Source: Oscillospiraceae bacterium (GTDB lineage Bacteria; Bacillota; Clostridia; Oscillospirales; Acutalibacteraceae). Taken from it: a DNA stretch of 64,000 nt. Within the stretch, counting starts at the first letter, position 1. Every line of letters starts with the position of its first letter. The position numbers and the translations under genes are program-made. The stretch lies in assembly GCA_015065605.1 (NCBI GenBank), contig SVPZ01000005.1, positions 1 through 64,000 on the forward strand. The letters are read 5' to 3'. Of the stretch, positions 1 to 9,032 are shown in pieces. Under the pieces are notes generated by a model. It was given only the letters and a program-made list of their open reading frames with translations, was not told the origin of the DNA and ran no database searches.

Positions 1-104
1 AGCTTGGTTTTGCCGCTTCCTGCACCCGCAATCACGCGCAAATATCCTTCTGTGTGTTGCACTGCTTCCAATTGATTATTGTTTAGAGCTTGTAAATATT
101 TCAA
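1..104 (-). CDS. UvrD/PcrA-family DNA helicase, N-terminal fragment (cut by window edge)
   Basis: Only the first 34 codons are inside the window. Translation from a TTG start at 104-102 gives MKYLQALNNNQLEAVQHTEG followed by a Walker A motif GAGSGKT. The order (LN..Q..AV, about 15 residues, then the P-loop) is the N-terminal signature of superfamily 1A helicases such as UvrD, PcrA and RecB-like proteins. A GAGGTG ribosome-binding site lies just upstream at 111-118. The rest of the gene lies beyond position 1, so the exact subfamily cannot be decided. Confidence 0.8.
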   Translation of the reverse strand, partial: MKYLQALNNNQLEAVQHTEGYLRVIAGAGSGKTK

Positions 105-257
105 TATAGATCACCTCTTATATAATAGTATCACATCGTATGTACCAAAAAAAGGACAGTGCTACATGAAATCGTTTTCTGATTGGTGCAGATTGTGAAT
201 GGTAATACAGGCTACAATTAAGGAATCTAAGTAATTGCTGACTTTATAAAACAAATC

Positions 258-287
258 AAATCCCCATCGGGCAATCGGTGGGGATTT
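258..287 (-). terminator. Intrinsic terminator of the orphan gene at 299-1057
   Basis: A 9-bp stem (AAATCCCCA / TGGGGATTT) with a short loop sits just beyond the stop codon. T-rich sequence follows on both strands, so it may work in both directions. Confidence 0.7.
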
Positions 288-298
288 TTGTTTTGATA

Positions 299-1057
299 TT
301 ACATTGTTTTATTTGCAAGAATACAGTCCCTAATTGCATCTGTTGACCAATAATAGTCGGCATGTTGATATTTTGCCCTTGATTCTGTGCTTGTTTTCAT
401 CAGCAAGCACATATAGTCATTGAATGGCATAGAACCGTATGTACCATTTTTTGAAACATCTTCAAATAAACAAAAAATATAATGATGGTGCTCGTGCGCA
501 GGTGCTCCATCACCAACAAGATAATACACTTTGTGATTGCACCAGTGTAGTATTGTCATCAAAAACGTTGCCAATGAATCTTTTATAGACTCATCGATTT
601 CGACTAAAATTTGTTGCCGTGTTGCTTGAATTTGAAGGTTGATGTCTTGTGAATGGTCAAGTATATAAACACCCGTGCCATTAATTACAAATGGTTCGTT
701 TTTTTCTATAAGCAAAAGAATATCCAAACACTCTTTAATAACGCGTCTATAATCTTCGTTCATCTCATTGCTCATATTAGAAACGTTGTCAATATGAAAA
801 GTTTTATCTACAAAACATATTTGGCTTATATAAGTACATAATCCGTCTTTGCACCCTATTAACTGCTCAGGAATGTTTTGGAGTTTCTTTTGCCCTTTCT
901 TCATCTGCGAGCAAAGTTTTTTTACTGTACCAGAAAGCAAGCAATATTCTTTTACTGTAGAATGCATCGAAACAACAATAGAACCATCATCATAAATTTC
1001 AAAAGTATATGGGTATTCTTTATTTGCCGTTACTGCAAAAAGTAAATTTTTATTCAT
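299..1057 (-). CDS. Hypothetical protein, 252 aa, unrecognised
   Basis: No known family was recognised. The protein has no signal peptide or membrane segment and appears cytosolic. A His-rich stretch, GDGAPAHEHHHY, occurs near residue 185, and several Cys residues are scattered through the first 80 residues. The gene has its own consensus-like promoter, a good RBS (AAGGGAG, 6-7 nt before ATG) and its own terminator, so it looks like a functional single-gene unit. Its AT-rich codon use differs from the neighbouring aspS. It sits next to the first copy of the dispersed structured repeat (1169-1316), which suggests an accessory or recently acquired gene. Confidence 0.7.
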   Translation of the reverse strand: MNKNLLFAVTANKEYPYTFEIYDDGSIVVSMHSTVKEYCLLSGTVKKLCSQMKKGQKKLQNIPEQLIGCKDGLCTYISQICFVDKTFHIDNVSNMSNEMNEDYRRVIKECLDILLLIEKNEPFVINGTGVYILDHSQDINLQIQATRQQILVEIDESIKDSLATFLMTILHWCNHKVYYLVGDGAPAHEHHHYIFCLFEDVSKNGTYGSMPFNDYMCLLMKTSTESRAKYQHADYYWSTDAIRDCILANKTM

Positions 1058-1085
1058 GTCGTCGCTCCCTTTATTTTATAAATAT

Positions 1086-1114
1086 ATTATACTCTTACGA
1101 ATGTCCCAAATCAA
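1086..1114 (-). promoter_or_regulatory. SigA-type promoter of the orphan gene
   Basis: On the minus strand, TTGATT (1114-1109), a 17-bp spacer and TATAAT (1091-1086) stand about 30 bp before the ATG at 1057. Confidence 0.75.
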
Positions 1115-1168
1115 GTACATCGTTTTCCCTCTTTTTCTGATAGCAGCACAGGCTGCAACTAGTTGTGA

Positions 1169-1316
1169 GCGAGGTTAAAGGGTTTTAGGTTTTCGTAACA
1201 AGTGGAAAATGATATACATTTTCCCTGCTTGTTACGGTATAAGACAAAAGTAAGAGCTGTGTAGAAAATCTCTACACAGCTCTTTTACTGTCCTTAAGAG
1301 TACAACCCTTAAGAGT
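1169..1316. repeat. Structured dispersed repeat, copy 1 (two stem-loops)
   Basis: About 147 bp closely matches 22981-23129 in the same orientation, including sequence outside the stems. Hairpin A (1194-1236) pairs CGTAACAAG with CTTGTTACG and AAAATG with CATTTT. Hairpin B (1252-1284) has a 14-bp stem AAGAGCTGTGTAGA / TCTACACAGCTCTT and could terminate aspS transcripts on the minus strand. A 9-bp direct repeat CCTTAAGAG occurs at 1292 and 1307. Whether this is a MITE-like element, a mobile terminator or a structured RNA cannot be decided here. Confidence 0.75.
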
Positions 1317-1335
1317 TCCATCCTTTTTTATTATT

Positions 1336-3120
1336 TTATTTATCTTCTTTCATAATTGCGATTGCAAGGTCGTTAAGCTGAGCGGTATCTACCGTACCGG
1401 GAGCGCCCGACATAAGCTCACTGCAGTTAGAAACCTTGGGGAAGGCAACTACGTCTCTCAGACTGTCGCTCTCGGTAAGAAGCATACAGATTCTGTCAAG
1501 ACCTATTGCAAGACCGCCGTGAGGAGGAGCGCCGAAACGGAAGGCGTCGGTTAAGAAACCGAATTTCTCGTGAGCTTCTTCATCGGTAAGACCTAGCGCC
1601 TTAAACATCTGATTCTGAAGCGCGGGGTCGGTAATTCTTATAGAACCGCTGGAAAGTTCAATTCCGTTCATTACAAGGTCGTAAGCTTTTGCATAAACCT
1701 TGTCGGGTTCGCTTTCAAGATAGGGAATACACTCGTCAAGAGGAGAGGTGAAGGGGTGATGCATAGCATCCCAGTTGTTTGTATCTTCGTTATACTCGAA
1801 GAAGGGGAATTCGGTAATCCAGAGAGGAGCGTAGGTGTTGGGGATAATTTCAAGACGTTTTGCAACGGTAAGACGGATATTTCCGAGCACCGAAAGAGCA
1901 AGGCGCTTTTTATCTGCGATAATAAATACAACGTCGCCCTTTTCACAGCCTGTCTTGTCCATTATAGCCTTAAATTCGTCCTCGCTTAAGAATTTGGAGA
2001 AGGCGCAGGTGGGGGTATCCTCAGCAAAGCGGATAAAGGCAAGACCCTTAGCGCCCATACCTTTTGCTTCTTCGGTTAGTTTGTCAATTTCTTTTCTTGT
2101 ATAAACGTTGGCGCCGCCCTTAGCGCAAATTGCTCTTACGCTGCCGCCGTTTTTAACGGTGTCGGCAAATACCGAGAATCCGCAGTCGCGAACGGTGTCG
2201 GAAAGGTCGATAAGCTTCATATCAAAACGGATGTCGGGCTTATCGGAACCGTACTGCTCCATAGCGTCGTTGAATTTAAGACGGGGAAGGGGTAAAGTAA
2301 GGTCAACGTTTAAGATTTCCTTGAATAAACGCTTCATATATCCTTCGGCAATGGCAAAAATATCTTCCATTTCAACAAAGGACATTTCCATATCTATCTG
2401 GGTGAATTCAGGCTGACGGTCGGCGCGTAAATCTTCGTCGCGGTAGCAACGGGCAAGCTGTACGTAACGGTCAAAGCCCGAAAGCATTAAAAGCTGTTTG
2501 TAAAGCTGAGGGGACTGAGGAAGCGCATAGAAGCTTCCGTGATGAATACGGGAGGGAACGAGGTAATCTCTTGCGCCCTCGGGGGTGGATTTAATAAGGG
2601 TAGGAGTTTCAATCTCCAAAAATCCGTTTTCGTCAAAGTAGTCGCGGGTAACCTTTGCGATACGGTGACGGGTCATAATATTTTTCTGAAGTTTTTCACG
2701 TCTTAAATCAAGGTATCTGAACTTAAGACGTAATTCTTCGTTAGCCTTGGTATCATTGGTAATGTCAAAGGGGGGAGTTTCTGCCTTGCCTAAAATCTTG
2801 AGGGTGGTAACCTCAATTTCGATTTCACCTGTGGGAATTTCTTTATTTACGGAAGAACGGCGGCGAACCTTACCCTGCGCCATAAGCACAAATTCGCTTC
2901 GAACGGTGGTTGCCTTTTCGAAAACTGCCTTGTCGGTACTGTCGTCGAATGCAAGCTGAATGATGCCCGTTCTGTCGCGAAGGTCAATAAATATAAGACC
3001 GCCCAAATCTCTCTGACGCTGTGTCCAACCGCAAACTACTACTTCCTTGCCCTCGTCTTCGGGGCGAAGAGTACCGCAGTAGTGGGTGCGTTTTAATGAA
3101 TCCATTCTGTCAAGTGCCAT
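1336..3120 (-). CDS. aspS: Aspartyl-tRNA synthetase, bacterial type
   Basis: This class II aminoacyl-tRNA synthetase charges tRNA-Asp in the cytosol. It is 594 aa, a normal bacterial length. The N-terminal OB-fold anticodon-binding domain contains GGLIFIDLRDRTG (about residues 40-52). Class II motif 2 is RCYRDEDLRADRQPEFTQID. A GAD insertion domain fills roughly residues 290-410, and motif 3 GLAIGLDRI lies at 536-544. It is the last gene of the minus-strand run, 16 bp after hisS, with an AAGG/GGTGAT RBS. The hisS-aspS pair is common in Firmicutes. Hairpin B of the adjacent repeat probably ends the transcript. Confidence 0.98.
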   Translation of the reverse strand: MALDRMDSLKRTHYCGTLRPEDEGKEVVVCGWTQRQRDLGGLIFIDLRDRTGIIQLAFDDSTDKAVFEKATTVRSEFVLMAQGKVRRRSSVNKEIPTGEIEIEVTTLKILGKAETPPFDITNDTKANEELRLKFRYLDLRREKLQKNIMTRHRIAKVTRDYFDENGFLEIETPTLIKSTPEGARDYLVPSRIHHGSFYALPQSPQLYKQLLMLSGFDRYVQLARCYRDEDLRADRQPEFTQIDMEMSFVEMEDIFAIAEGYMKRLFKEILNVDLTLPLPRLKFNDAMEQYGSDKPDIRFDMKLIDLSDTVRDCGFSVFADTVKNGGSVRAICAKGGANVYTRKEIDKLTEEAKGMGAKGLAFIRFAEDTPTCAFSKFLSEDEFKAIMDKTGCEKGDVVFIIADKKRLALSVLGNIRLTVAKRLEIIPNTYAPLWITEFPFFEYNEDTNNWDAMHHPFTSPLDECIPYLESEPDKVYAKAYDLVMNGIELSSGSIRITDPALQNQMFKALGLTDEEAHEKFGFLTDAFRFGAPPHGGLAIGLDRICMLLTESDSLRDVVAFPKVSNCSELMSGAPGTVDTAQLNDLAIAIMKEDK

Positions 3121-3136
3121 TTAAATCACCATATCC

Positions 3137-4393
3137 TTATTTTAATTCTTCGCTTATGCTTTCAATGGCGATTTCTTTGTCCTCGCCTGTTTCCATATTT
3201 TTAATACGAATTAATCCGCTTTCAAGCTCGTTATCTCCAAGCACTACGCTAAATCTTGCGCCGATTTTGTTTGCGTAACGCATCTGCGCCTTAAGACCTC
3301 TGCCGCAAATATCACTTTGAACGGAAAAGCCCTTATCACGAAGGCAGGCGCAAATTGCCAAAGCCTTTACGTTAGCCTTTTCACCCATAGGAGCGATATA
3401 AAGGTCGCAAACAGGTTTTTCGCCCACCTGTTTTTCGCTGTTTTTAAGAACGAGCAAAAGACGTTCAATACCCATTGCAAAACCGAGGGAAGCGGTTGCG
3501 GGCGCGCCCATTTGCTCCATAAGACCGTCGTATCTTCCGCCGCCGCAAACCGTGGACTGTGCGCCTATATCACCGCTTACAAATTCAAAAACGGTTCTTG
3601 TATAGTAGTCAAGTCCGCGAACTATGGACGGATTAACGGTATATTCAATGCCCATTTCATTAAGTCCTGCTTTTACTGCTTCAAAGTGATTAGAGCAGTC
3701 CTCGCAAAGAAAATCAAGAACCTTGGGAGCATCCTTTGCAATATCGGAGCATACGGGAGATTTGCAGTCGAGAATTCTCATTGGATTTCTGTCAAGACGG
3801 TCCTTACAGGTTTCGCACAGGTCTTCCTTTTTGCCTTCAAAGTATTCCTTTAAAGCCTTGTGATAAACTGCGCGGCAGGTAGGACATCCGATAGAATTTA
3901 TTTCAAGACTGAGTTTATCAAGACCGATTCCCTTAAGTACGCTGTTTGCAAGGGAGATAACCTCTGCGTCGGCGCTCGGAGCAGCCGCGCCTATACATTC
4001 AACGCCGAACTGATGGAATTCTCTGAGTCTGCCTGCCTGAGGCTTTTCGTAGCGGTAGCATCCGCCGATATAGCAAACCTTCTGAGGAAGACTCTGGTTA
4101 TAAAGACCGTTTTCGATAACGCTTCTTATAACGCCTGCGGTAAGCTCGGGACGAAGAGTAATACTTCTTCCGCCCTTATCGTCAAAGGTGTACATTTCCT
4201 TCTGAACAACGTCGGTGGTATCTCCAACGCTTCTCTGGAAAACTTCGGTATGCTCAAAAACGGGAACTCTTATTTCCTTGAAGCCGAAAAGAGCGGCGGT
4301 GCTGAGCATTTTCTTTTCTACGAATTGCCAAACGTGGCTTTCCTCGGGCAAAACGTCGTTTGTGCCCTTTATGGCACGGTTAATCTCGTTCAT
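3137..4393 (-). CDS. hisS: Histidyl-tRNA synthetase
   Basis: This 418-aa class II synthetase charges tRNA-His. It shows the N-terminal motif KGTNDVLPEE, the HisRS-specific signature RGLDYYTRTVFEF in the catalytic core, the motif 3 region LGFAMGIERLL, and a C-terminal anticodon-binding domain. The RBS is CGGAGG about 7 nt before ATG. It follows the mgsA-like gene by 37 bp and precedes aspS by 16 bp, so it is probably co-transcribed with minD, mgsA and aspS. Confidence 0.97.
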   Translation of the reverse strand: MNEINRAIKGTNDVLPEESHVWQFVEKKMLSTAALFGFKEIRVPVFEHTEVFQRSVGDTTDVVQKEMYTFDDKGGRSITLRPELTAGVIRSVIENGLYNQSLPQKVCYIGGCYRYEKPQAGRLREFHQFGVECIGAAAPSADAEVISLANSVLKGIGLDKLSLEINSIGCPTCRAVYHKALKEYFEGKKEDLCETCKDRLDRNPMRILDCKSPVCSDIAKDAPKVLDFLCEDCSNHFEAVKAGLNEMGIEYTVNPSIVRGLDYYTRTVFEFVSGDIGAQSTVCGGGRYDGLMEQMGAPATASLGFAMGIERLLLVLKNSEKQVGEKPVCDLYIAPMGEKANVKALAICACLRDKGFSVQSDICGRGLKAQMRYANKIGARFSVVLGDNELESGLIRIKNMETGEDKEIAIESISEELK

Positions 4394-4430
4394 TTATATT
4401 CCTCCGATGGAAAAGAGCTAATCAGTTCCT

Positions 4431-4829
4431 TTAGTTTTTTACGTATTCGCGCCAGTCAAGGTCGCCACGCTCAAGACCGTGAATGAGCATTTCTGCGGTG
4501 GCGATATTGGTGGCAACGGGTATATTGTGAACGTCGCAAAGACGAAGCAAGGCGGTTTCATCGGGTTCGTGGGGCTTGGGGTTAAGGGGATCTCTGAAAA
4601 GAAGCACAAGGTCGATTTCGTTACAGCCGATACGTGAAGCGATCTGCTGACTACCGCCCTGACTTCCGCCTAAGAAACGGATGATGTTAAGGCCGGTGGC
4701 TTCGTTTACGGTTTTACCCGTAGCGCCCGTAGCTAAAAGGGTATGTCGTGAAAGAATTCCGCAGTAAGCGATACAAAACTGAACCATAAGTTCTTTCTTG
4801 GCGTCGTGTGCAATTAAGGCAATATTCAT
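4431..4829 (-). CDS. mgsA: Methylglyoxal synthase-family protein lacking the usual catalytic Asp
   Basis: The 132-aa protein fits the family length and keeps the phosphate-binding GATG (residues 35-38), [11 protein letters not shown] (from Asp80) and [11 protein letters not shown]. Methylglyoxal synthase converts dihydroxyacetone phosphate to methylglyoxal and phosphate. The usual GGDQQ motif, whose Asp (Asp71 in E. coli) is the proposed catalytic base, reads GGSQQ here: residue 60 is Ser, encoded by AGT. The neighbouring sequence is a duplicated GGSQGGSQQ. The fold assignment is firm, but enzymatic activity is uncertain. The position after minD and before hisS matches clostridial gene orders in which mgsA follows the min/mre cluster. 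Confidence 0.88.
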   Translation of the reverse strand: MNIALIAHDAKKELMVQFCIAYCGILSRHTLLATGATGKTVNEATGLNIIRFLGGSQGGSQQIASRIGCNEIDLVLLFRDPLNPKPHEPDETALLRLCDVHNIPVATNIATAEMLIHGLERGDLDWREYVKN

Positions 4830-4853
4830 TATATTACATCCTCTCTTAGTATT

Positions 4854-5588
4854 TTATATTTTTTTCGCCTTCGGAAGAGGAATATCCTCGCCGTAAAGAC
4901 GTCTTATTATTCTGTCAACTGCTTTTATGCTTTTGCCCTTTTTACAAAGGGTGCCCTTTGCCTGAGCAAGAGGCAAATTTATATCGTTTGGAATAATTCC
5001 GATAAGTCTTATAAGGGAAGAATCTATAATATCGTCAACTCCGCTATAGATTCCGCTTTTAATAAAGGAATATTCAAAACGGTTGATAATAAGTCGGTTA
5101 TATACCTTACCGATACCTATAAGACTGCTTGCCATAAAGCCTGCATCCCTTATGCTTACGGGGTCGGGGCCCGTAACGGTTATAAAACGCGTGGTATCGG
5201 GCATCTGTTTATATAAACGCATATCAATTCCCGCAGGAAAATCAACAAAAACCGCGTCAAATTCATTGGCTAACCTTTTAATCAGCGCTCCAAAGGCTTC
5301 TTCGTCCATTAAATCTCTTGAAGAGGGGGCGGGAAGCAGAAAAAGATTTTCTTTTTCGGGTACCTTGTAAAGAGCGCTATAAAGGTTTTCGCCCTTTAAA
5401 ACGTCCGAAATATCAAGAAAAATATCCTCGCTGACGCCAAGCATAACGTCAAGACATCTGAGCCCTTCGTCAAGGTCGATAAGCACTACTTTTTTTCCCA
5501 GCTTTTCACAAGCCGAGGCAAGACAGGTGGCAACGGTGGATTTTCCTACGCCGCCTTTACCTGAGGTTATAGCAAAAACGTTATTCAT
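4854..5588 (-). CDS. minD: Septum-site-determining ATPase MinD
   Basis: This 244-aa deviant Walker A ParA/MinD-family ATPase helps place the division septum. GKGGVGKST occurs at residues 10-18, followed by VVLIDLDEGLRCLD and a Walker B-like DAVFVDFPAGID. The C-terminal stretch AVDRIIRRLYGE could be the membrane-targeting amphipathic helix. It is slightly shorter than typical MinD. The RBS is GGAGGTG. Neighbours are pbp2 upstream and mgsA downstream; minC, minE and rodA, which commonly accompany it, are absent from the window. A perfect consensus promoter directly precedes it. Confidence 0.9.
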   Translation of the reverse strand: MNNVFAITSGKGGVGKSTVATCLASACEKLGKKVVLIDLDEGLRCLDVMLGVSEDIFLDISDVLKGENLYSALYKVPEKENLFLLPAPSSRDLMDEEAFGALIKRLANEFDAVFVDFPAGIDMRLYKQMPDTTRFITVTGPDPVSIRDAGFMASSLIGIGKVYNRLIINRFEYSFIKSGIYSGVDDIIDSSLIRLIGIIPNDINLPLAQAKGTLCKKGKSIKAVDRIIRRLYGEDIPLPKAKKI

Positions 5589-5631
5589 AAAGGGCTTTCA
5601 CCTCCGAATTTAATGTTCAAAATTAATAATT

Positions 5632-5660
5632 ATTATATCATAATGTAATTTTAATGTCAA
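5632..5660 (-). promoter_or_regulatory. Perfect consensus SigA promoter of minD-mgsA-hisS-aspS
   Basis: On the minus strand, TTGACA (5660-5655), a 17-bp spacer and TATAAT (5637-5632) begin right after the pbp2 stop codon. It would allow minD and the downstream genes to be expressed apart from the mre operon. Confidence 0.85.
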
Positions 5661-7622
5661 TTACATAGGCGTATAGTTTGAAAGGTCGTCCACCGATTTT
5701 TCGCCCGAGAAGAAGTAGGCGTCGAGCGCCGCTTTTACAATACTACCTGCGGCAAAGCCCGAGTTTCCGTGTTCAAGAACAACGGCAATGGCGATTTCGG
5801 GATTTTCAAAGGGGGCAAAGGCAATAAATACGCTGTGGTCAATGCCCTTGTTCTGACTGGTACCCGTTTTACCGCCTACCTTAATGGCGTAATGTGAAAA
5901 TACACTGCTTCCCGTACCGTCCTCGGTAACCGAAAGCATACCTTTTTTAACGGCGGCAAGGGCGGTATCGCTGATTTTAATCTGCTCTGCAACCTCGCCT
6001 TCATTTTTTGAATAGGTTTCCTTTAAATCGTATGAAACAACGCTGTTAATAAGCTTTGCTTTGTATCTGGTACCACCGTTTGCAAGGGTAGAGGTATAAA
6101 CGGCAAGCTGTAAGGGGGTAAAGGCGTTTTTTTGACCTATTGCTATCTGCAGGGTGTCACCGCTTCCCTGAGCAACGTCGGCAAGAATACCCGAACTGTC
6201 GGAAATTTCCACACCTGTCGGTGAACCAAGACCGAAGGAACTGAAATAATTGGTTAACTTTTCGGCGCCGATGCGTCTGCCCGTTTCAAAGAAGTAATAG
6301 TTACAGGATTTAGCAAGGGCGGTGGTAAGTCCTATTGAACCGTGCACCTTCATACAGGAAGGTTGATAGTCGTCGAAATATTTGTATTTTCCCTGACAGG
6401 TAATATATTCCGCAGGATTTAAAACCGAGTTATCAATACCTGCAATGGCAACGAGAGGTTTTATGGTGGAGCCTATGGGGTAGATACCCTGAAAAGCGCG
6501 GTTGATAAGAGGATTATTGGGGGCGTCAAGCAAAGACTGATAATCCTCTTTATAGGTTATCATATCAAAGGTAGGATGGTTTGCGGAGGCATAAATTGCG
6601 CCCGTCTTTACGTTCATAACCACCGCCGCGCCGCCGGTACAGTGACCGCCGTTTGCGTTAAGGTTTATTATGGTGTCGCTGAGAGCCGCCTGAACGTTAT
6701 CCTGAATAGCCTTATCAAGATTTAAAATTACGGTTTTTCCGGGAATGGGTTCCTTTGTTATCACGCTGTCGATAACGTTTCCCTGTGCATCGACGTAATA
6801 GGTTATTTCGCCGTCGGTACCGTGAAGAAGGTCTTCGGCATAAGCCTCGATACCGCTTTTTCCCACCTTATCGTTAAAGGAATAACCCTTATTTTTAAGT
6901 TCTTCCCATTCTTCAGCGTAAATGGAGCCCACGTTACCTATTAAATGAGGGGCAAGGTCGGTATCAACGTATTCTCTGAAAGGAACGGTTTCAACCGAAA
7001 TGCCGTCAAGCATAAAACGGGCTTCGCTTATTTTCTGCATTATAAAATCGGGAACGTCTTCAGCAAAAATATATGGATTAGCTATTGAAAAATCCATAGC
7101 AAACATACTGTAGCGCACTCCCATAATAATTCGAGCGTCTTCTTTTGAATATGAAGAAAGATTGTAATCTTCGGTAAGCTTTGAGAAAACGTTATCACTG
7201 GTGGCATAGTGAGCAAGACCTATTGAGGTTAAAAAACTTTCTTTAAGGTCTTCCGTATAGCCGTAGGGCGCAGTTTTTGAAAGAGGAAGCTTATCGGTCC
7301 ACTCAACCTCGTTTTCTTTAAGGTAATTGCACAGTACCAAAATGGTATCGTTTAATTTTTCCATATTAATATAGGCGCTGTTAAAGACGATGTTGTATCC
7401 TTCGCGGTTTACGGCAATTTCTCTGCCGCAACTATCGAGGATTTCTCCTCGGGGCGCCTTAAGTGTGGCGGTACGCATGGTAACGCCTTGCGATTCGGTA
7501 AGATTTTTATCGGCTTTAACTACTCCGAGATAAAAAAGTCGCATACTTGAAAGGGCGATAATAACCGCAAGAAACAAGGCGAGAAAGTTGGTTCGTATGT
7601 TTTTGTTTTTGGCAAACGGCAA
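5661..7622 (-). CDS. mrdA: Penicillin-binding protein 2 (elongasome transpeptidase)
   Basis: This class B PBP cross-links peptidoglycan during cell elongation with the MreBCD system. An N-terminal signal anchor (about residues 14-38) is followed by the dimerisation/pedestal region. The transpeptidase motifs are S-T-I-K in YPIGSTIKP, S-C-N in AKSCNYYFF and KTG in GGKTGTSQN. Start choice: a GTG at 7631 lies inside the RBS-like GAGAGGTG, whereas the TTG at 7622 lies 6 nt after it, so I prefer 7622 (653 aa); the GTG start would add three residues. It follows mreD by about 30 bp. A rodA gene is not seen nearby. Confidence 0.93.
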   Translation of the reverse strand: MPFAKNKNIRTNFLALFLAVIIALSSMRLFYLGVVKADKNLTESQGVTMRTATLKAPRGEILDSCGREIAVNREGYNIVFNSAYINMEKLNDTILVLCNYLKENEVEWTDKLPLSKTAPYGYTEDLKESFLTSIGLAHYATSDNVFSKLTEDYNLSSYSKEDARIIMGVRYSMFAMDFSIANPYIFAEDVPDFIMQKISEARFMLDGISVETVPFREYVDTDLAPHLIGNVGSIYAEEWEELKNKGYSFNDKVGKSGIEAYAEDLLHGTDGEITYYVDAQGNVIDSVITKEPIPGKTVILNLDKAIQDNVQAALSDTIINLNANGGHCTGGAAVVMNVKTGAIYASANHPTFDMITYKEDYQSLLDAPNNPLINRAFQGIYPIGSTIKPLVAIAGIDNSVLNPAEYITCQGKYKYFDDYQPSCMKVHGSIGLTTALAKSCNYYFFETGRRIGAEKLTNYFSSFGLGSPTGVEISDSSGILADVAQGSGDTLQIAIGQKNAFTPLQLAVYTSTLANGGTRYKAKLINSVVSYDLKETYSKNEGEVAEQIKISDTALAAVKKGMLSVTEDGTGSSVFSHYAIKVGGKTGTSQNKGIDHSVFIAFAPFENPEIAIAVVLEHGNSGFAAGSIVKAALDAYFFSGEKSVDDLSNYTPM

Positions 7623-7652
7623 GGCTGTCACCTCTCTTTTTAAAAACCGTTT

Positions 7653-8156
7653 TTAATTTTTTTGTTTGTGTAATCTTTTTTCAAGGAAATAAAGGGGGAT
7701 AATAAATATAAGAGTATATACGGCGCAGGGGGTTAAATTCCATAAAAGGTAGTAAACCTTACCCTGAACGTCGGGGATAATGACGCTAATCAGCCATTTT
7801 ATTCCAAAATATCCTATTTCACTTATAAGAGTAAGGGCAATTGCGGCGGGAAGATTTCGGTTGAAAATACGTTTTGCAAGAAGACCTGCAATAAAGCCTA
7901 TAAGCATAAAGGCTATAGTATTGAAAACCGAGGTGGAAGCGGCAACCGCATCCATTGCAAAACCGCAACAAAGACCGAACAGCAGTCCCACAAGTTCATC
8001 ATAAAACATTGCAACCGCAACGGTAATGGGTAAAAGTATTATGGGAGAAGCGCCCTTTATGGTTATGTCAATAAGTCCCGTATAGTGAAAGAGATAAACC
8101 AAAGCGGCAATTATTATTTCGGGGACGGGAACCTTTCTTTTTTTCTCGATAAACAT
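7653..8156 (-). CDS. mreD: Rod shape-determining protein MreD
   Basis: The 167-aa polytopic membrane protein has about five or six hydrophobic segments. Its length and hydropathy fit MreD, the elongasome membrane subunit, whose primary sequence is poorly conserved; the assignment leans on the mreB-mreC-mreD-pbp2 order. It starts with ATG 2 nt after the mreC stop, and its RBS GGTGAAT overlaps the end of mreC, indicating translational coupling. Confidence 0.9.
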   Translation of the reverse strand: MFIEKKRKVPVPEIIIAALVYLFHYTGLIDITIKGASPIILLPITVAVAMFYDELVGLLFGLCCGFAMDAVAASTSVFNTIAFMLIGFIAGLLAKRIFNRNLPAAIALTLISEIGYFGIKWLISVIIPDVQGKVYYLLWNLTPCAVYTLIFIIPLYFLEKRLHKQKN

Positions 8157-8158
8157 AA

Positions 8159-9019
8159 TTATTCACCAAGTTCGCTGCCTAAAGCGCCCTGACCTTCAAA
8201 TTTGGTTATAACCATAACCTTGTTTATGTCGCTGAAATCCACAAAGGGAGTAACACTTGAATAAAGGGAGGAGGTATAGGTGTCACTTTTAATGGTTTCT
8301 ACCGTACCGATAAGAAGTCCCTGAGGGAAAAGTCCTTCGCCCGAGGTAACCACGGTATCACCTACAGCAACCTGACAGTCGCGTGAAAGGTTATAAAGCT
8401 TGATTTTGCCCTTTGCCGCAAAGTCGGCGGTGCCCGAAATAACGCCTGCATCACCCGTTCTGCTGTCGGTAGCCCCTGCAACAATTTCGGGAGAAAGCAG
8501 AGTGGTCACCTTACAGGTGGTAAGACCTACCTTGCTGACGTATCCTACGAGGCTGTTGCCGATTATAACGGGGTCATACTGCGATATATCGTGAGCGCTG
8601 CCCTTATTAATAACAAAGGAAAAATAAATGTCGTCCTTATCTACCGATATAAGCTTTGCATCACAAAAAGTAAAATCGGGATTATTGTCCTTTATTTCAA
8701 GATAATCTTTATAAAATTCGTTTTGTCTTAAGGTTTCATCTAAATCGGCGCTCTGTTTTCGTAAAGCGTCGTTTTCTTCCTTTAATTTCTGATTTTCAAG
8801 AAGAAGCTCGTTTGAGTCGCTGTATTTTTTCTCAAAATTATCGATTGCTCTGCTTATAGACGTGGCAAGACTCTGAAATGGGGCAACAATGGTGCCTATA
8901 AGTCCTGAACCGGGGGAAAGCACTCCGCCGATAATTCTGACGGCAAGTGAGAGAGCAAGAACAACGGCTATAACCGAAAGACAAATCCTGAATTTTTTAG
9001 TGCGCAGGAAAAAACGCAT
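8159..9019 (-). CDS. mreC: Rod shape-determining protein MreC
   Basis: This 286-aa elongasome scaffold has a short cytosolic N-terminus, one transmembrane helix (about residues 11-33), a coiled coil (about 65-105, rich in E, L, K, N and Q) and a C-terminal beta-domain. The frame is open further upstream into mreB, but the ATG at 9019 has a GGAG RBS about 10 nt upstream and begins with MRFFLRTKKFRIC, normal for MreC. It lies 13 bp after mreB in the same transcription unit. Confidence 0.93.
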   Translation of the reverse strand: MRFFLRTKKFRICLSVIAVVLALSLAVRIIGGVLSPGSGLIGTIVAPFQSLATSISRAIDNFEKKYSDSNELLLENQKLKEENDALRKQSADLDETLRQNEFYKDYLEIKDNNPDFTFCDAKLISVDKDDIYFSFVINKGSAHDISQYDPVIIGNSLVGYVSKVGLTTCKVTTLLSPEIVAGATDSRTGDAGVISGTADFAAKGKIKLYNLSRDCQVAVGDTVVTSGEGLFPQGLLIGTVETIKSDTYTSSLYSSVTPFVDFSDINKVMVITKFEGQGALGSELGE

Positions 9020-9032
9020 AACAATATATCTC

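Noticed and set aside
1169..1316. Integron attC site
   Set aside because: GTTA-like bases occur, but the R'' and R' core sites of attC cannot be found in the right arrangement and no integrase is present.
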